A stretch of 15,057 bases of DNA from PUMD01 sp964599275 (GTDB lineage Bacteria > Bacillota > Sulfobacillia > SLMV01). The notes below the pieces were generated by a model, which made no database searches, was not told the DNA's origin, and worked only from the letters and a program-made list of their open reading frames with translations. Made by a program: the position numbers and the translations under genes. The stretch covers positions 1 through 15,057 of the forward strand of contig CAZRFK010000046.1 of the NCBI GenBank assembly GCA_964599275.1, given 5' to 3'. Positions 13,307 through 15,057 of this stretch are shown here, piece by piece; the stretch's first letter is position 1; every line of letters begins with the position of its first letter.

Positions 13307-14698
13307 TTGAAAGCTGTTGAAATAAAATCTGGTATTTACTGGGTAGGCTTTGTGGATTGGAATCTTCGCGAGTTTCATGGTTATACAACTCCCCGGGGAA
13401 CTACCTACAATGCTTACTTGATTATTGATGACGAGATCACCTTGATCGATACAGTTAAAAGCTATGGCTACGAGCAAATGATGCAGAGGATTAGCAGTAT
13501 TATAGACCCGGATGATATAGATAATCTGGTGGTCAACCATATCGAGCCAGACCATTCAGGCAGTTTCACGAAGGTGCTTAACCGACTTCCAGATGTAAAA
13601 GTGATTACTTCTCAAAGAGCCAAAGATGGTCTTTTTCAACATTATGGAGAAAATATTGAACAGTTCGACTACGACATTGTTAATTCTGGCGAATCAAGAA
13701 ACATAGGAGAAATGGAACTTCAGTTTATTCATGTTCCGATGGTGCATTGGCCTGACTCTATGGTTACCTATGTGCCTGGACGCAATCTCCTGTTATCCAA
13801 CGACGCCTTTGGCCAACACCTGGCTACCTCAGAACGTTTCGATGAAGAGGTAGGTTGGGGCGTATTGGAGCCCGAAGCAGCGAAATACTATGCCAATATA
13901 GTATTGCCTTACAGCGAACGTGTTGTGCAGGTCTTGCAGAGCCTGGGGGATCTTGATCTGGATATGATAGCTCCCAGTCACGGTGTGATCTGGACTGAGC
14001 ACATCGATGAGATTGTTGGTGCTTATCACAGATGGGCTAACCACGAAACAAAAGAAAAGGCGGTAATAGTTTACGATACCATGTGGGGTTCTACAGAACA
14101 GATAGCTGTGGAGCTGCTTGGTGCACTGCAGGAGATGGGAATACCTGTGGTTCTACGCTCTCTACAGACAACTCATCGTTCCGATGTGATTTTCGATATT
14201 TTGGAAAGTCGAATGATTCTTGTGGGCTCTCCTACACTCAATCGAAACATGCTCCCGAGTGTAAGTGGATTTTTGACTTACATGAGAGGTTTACAGCCCA
14301 AGGACCGGCTGGCTTTTGCTTTCGGATCTTACGGATGGAGTGGTGAAGGAGCAGAGGATGTTCATAGAGTCCTTTCTGAAATGGGACTGAATACCCCTGT
14401 AGAACCGATTAATATAAATTATGTTCCGGATGAAGATGACCTTAAAGCTAAAGTCAAGGGTAAGTTGCAGGATTTGGTTGAGAGTGTAAAAACTTCTGAA
14501 GAACAACAGGAGACTGCTGAAAACGATGAGGAAGTGCTGTCCACCTGGGTCTGTAAGGTTTGCGGATATGAATATGATCCGCAAAAAGGTGATGAGCAGG
14601 CAGGTGTGTCCCCGGGTACCGCATTTGAAGACTTGCCCGATGATTGGGTGTGCCCTGTGTGTGGGGCAGACAAGTCTCAATTCGAAAAAGTTAAGTGA
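13307..14698 (+). CDS. Flavodiiron protein with C-terminal rubredoxin domain
   Basis: An oxygen and/or nitric-oxide reductase that protects anaerobes, 463 aa. Residues about 1-245 form the metallo-beta-lactamase-like diiron domain with all seven ligands: H78, E80, D82, H83 (NHIEPDHSG), H147, D166 and H225. Residues about 252-395 form a flavodoxin domain with the FMN phosphate loop YDTMWGSTEQ (256-265). A charged linker (395-411) leads to a rubredoxin domain (412-463) with C416, C419, C449 and C452 (WVCKVCGYEYDP and WVCPVCGADK). Fusing rubredoxin to the flavodiiron core lets it take electrons from an NADH:rubredoxin reductase, as in flavorubredoxins. The start is a TTG 6 nt after AGAGGAGGT. 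No alternative ATG fits. Whether O2 or NO is preferred cannot be read from sequence. Confidence 0.95.
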   Translation: MKAVEIKSGIYWVGFVDWNLREFHGYTTPRGTTYNAYLIIDDEITLIDTVKSYGYEQMMQRISSIIDPDDIDNLVVNHIEPDHSGSFTKVLNRLPDVKVITSQRAKDGLFQHYGENIEQFDYDIVNSGESRNIGEMELQFIHVPMVHWPDSMVTYVPGRNLLLSNDAFGQHLATSERFDEEVGWGVLEPEAAKYYANIVLPYSERVVQVLQSLGDLDLDMIAPSHGVIWTEHIDEIVGAYHRWANHETKEKAVIVYDTMWGSTEQIAVELLGALQEMGIPVVLRSLQTTHRSDVIFDILESRMILVGSPTLNRNMLPSVSGFLTYMRGLQPKDRLAFAFGSYGWSGEGAEDVHRVLSEMGLNTPVEPININYVPDEDDLKAKVKGKLQDLVESVKTSEEQQETAENDEEVLSTWVCKVCGYEYDPQKGDEQAGVSPGTAFEDLPDDWVCPVCGADKSQFEKVK

Positions 14699-14800
14699 AG
14701 ATTTCGCTGAACTCCAGATGAGATTACAGAAACCAAAAGTGAACTTTGTTCTGGAGAGTTGTGCACTTTAAGCGGTACTACAATCCACATGAGACTATAA

Positions 14801-14830
14801 AGCCAGCCCAGCTGGGCTGGCTCTGTTTAG
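14801..14830 (+). terminator. Intrinsic terminator after the flavodiiron gene
   Basis: A perfect 22-nt palindrome (AGCCAGCCCAG then CTGGGCTGGCT, 14801-14822) is followed by CTGTTTAG. It lies 103 nt after the stop codon. The 14699-14800 stretch before it holds no recognisable gene. Confidence 0.7.
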
Positions 14831-14990
14831 GTGTGTCTCGTAATCACAGAACCAGTGAATTAAAATCTCATCGGTGTTCTTTTGTCGTATCGGTGCGTGA
14901 AGCCAATAATAGCAGGGTGTTCATCGCGAGGTGGAATCTCAAGAGTCTGAGGCAGGTAGCCAGCCCGGAACACATGAACCAGAGGTGGCA
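14831..14990 (+). mobile_element. Group II intron 5' fragment (domain I), bacterial class C-like
   Basis: GTGTG at 14831 fits the GUGYG intron 5' end and lies 8 nt after a terminator stem, the habitual target of bacterial class C group II introns. Downstream blocks look like the 5' RNA domain of such introns as I remember them: TTAAAATCTCATCGG, TGAAGCCAATAATAGCAGGG, TGTTCATCGCGAGGTGGAAT and GGAACACATGAACCAGAGG. A GTGCG at 14893 is an alternative but less well placed 5' end. The similarity stops at about 14990, far short of a full domain I, where reverse-transcriptase coding sequence begins. The intron therefore has a large internal deletion and continues past the window. Confidence 0.65.
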
Positions 14991-15057
14991 TTCGTTGATG
15001 CGGATATCAAATCCTATTTTGACAACATTGACCAGGACCTGTTGATGGATTTTGTAT
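14988..15057 (+). pseudogene. ltrA: Group II intron reverse transcriptase/maturase fragment
   Basis: This frame reads AFVDADIKSYFDNIDQDLLM, then DFV, to the window edge. It is the RT block holding the first catalytic Asp (usually VDADIKGFFDNIDHD.L). In intact introns this block lies roughly 120-150 codons into the maturase, which itself starts several hundred bases from the intron 5' end. Here it is only about 160 nt from that end, so the N-terminal RT coding region is gone. The YADD active-site motif and maturase domains would lie beyond 15057 and cannot be assessed. Confidence 0.75.

Noticed and set aside
14746..15045. A 99-codon frame across the terminator and intron fragment
   Set aside because: It translates the terminator palindrome and intron RNA. 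The RT motif is in a different frame.
1..15057. CRISPR arrays, tRNA or rRNA genes, toxin-antitoxin or phage-defence genes
   Set aside because: No regularly spaced repeats, cloverleaf-like segments or defence-family motifs were recognised on either strand.

Overview
The window looks like chromosome from an anaerobic, low-to-mid GC Bacillota (clostridial or Halanaerobiales-like). The evidence is a SigI/RsgI pair, an NADH-linked [FeFe]-hydrogenase operon, a Bacillus-type ribD-ribE-ribBA-ribH operon under an FMN riboswitch, and rubrerythrin next to a rubredoxin-fused flavodiiron protein. Several proteins are rich in Asp/Glu, which would suit a halophile or haloalkaliphile. That lineage guess is weak.

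Layout. 1-1890: an insertion sequence with an apparently intact IS1634/IS4-type transposase, inverted ends at about 51-70 and 1871-1890, and a base composition visibly more GC-rich than the rest. 1891-2786: the scrambled remains of a polysaccharide deacetylase gene, with its 3' part inverted and its middle blocks out of order. 2787-4497 (minus strand): sigI and a membrane anti-sigma factor rsgI, overlapping by 8 nt, behind a candidate SigI-type promoter. 4498-4877: a divergent intergenic region with a sigma-A promoter overlapped by Rex-like half-sites. 4878-8750: a tightly coupled operon of a stand-alone receiver protein and three hydrogenase subunits (NuoE-like, short NuoF-like, HydA). 8751-9101: a terminator-like hairpin, a promoter, an FMN riboswitch and its terminator. 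9102-12546: four riboflavin genes that mostly overlap. 12547-12663: a bidirectional terminator. 12664-14698: rubrerythrin (minus) and flavodiiron-rubredoxin protein (plus), divergent around a palindrome. 14699-15057: a terminator, then a decayed group II intron in which the 5' RNA domain is joined directly to a reverse-transcriptase block. The window ends inside it.

How the genes may work together (inference). The hydrogenase would oxidise NADH to H2 through FMN and Fe-S centres. The riboflavin operon supplies the flavin needed by the hydrogenase and the flavodiiron protein. The flavodiiron protein and rubrerythrin would remove O2/NO and peroxide, which would otherwise destroy the H-cluster. 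SigI/RsgI is an envelope or polysaccharide-responsive switch that appears unrelated to the redox block.

No CRISPR array, tRNA, rRNA or defence system was seen. The least ordinary points are the scrambled deacetylase, the TSCSP variant of the H-cluster L1 motif with the short HydB, the orphan receiver at the head of the hydrogenase operon, the candidate operators at the two redox promoters, and the internally deleted group II intron behind a terminator.
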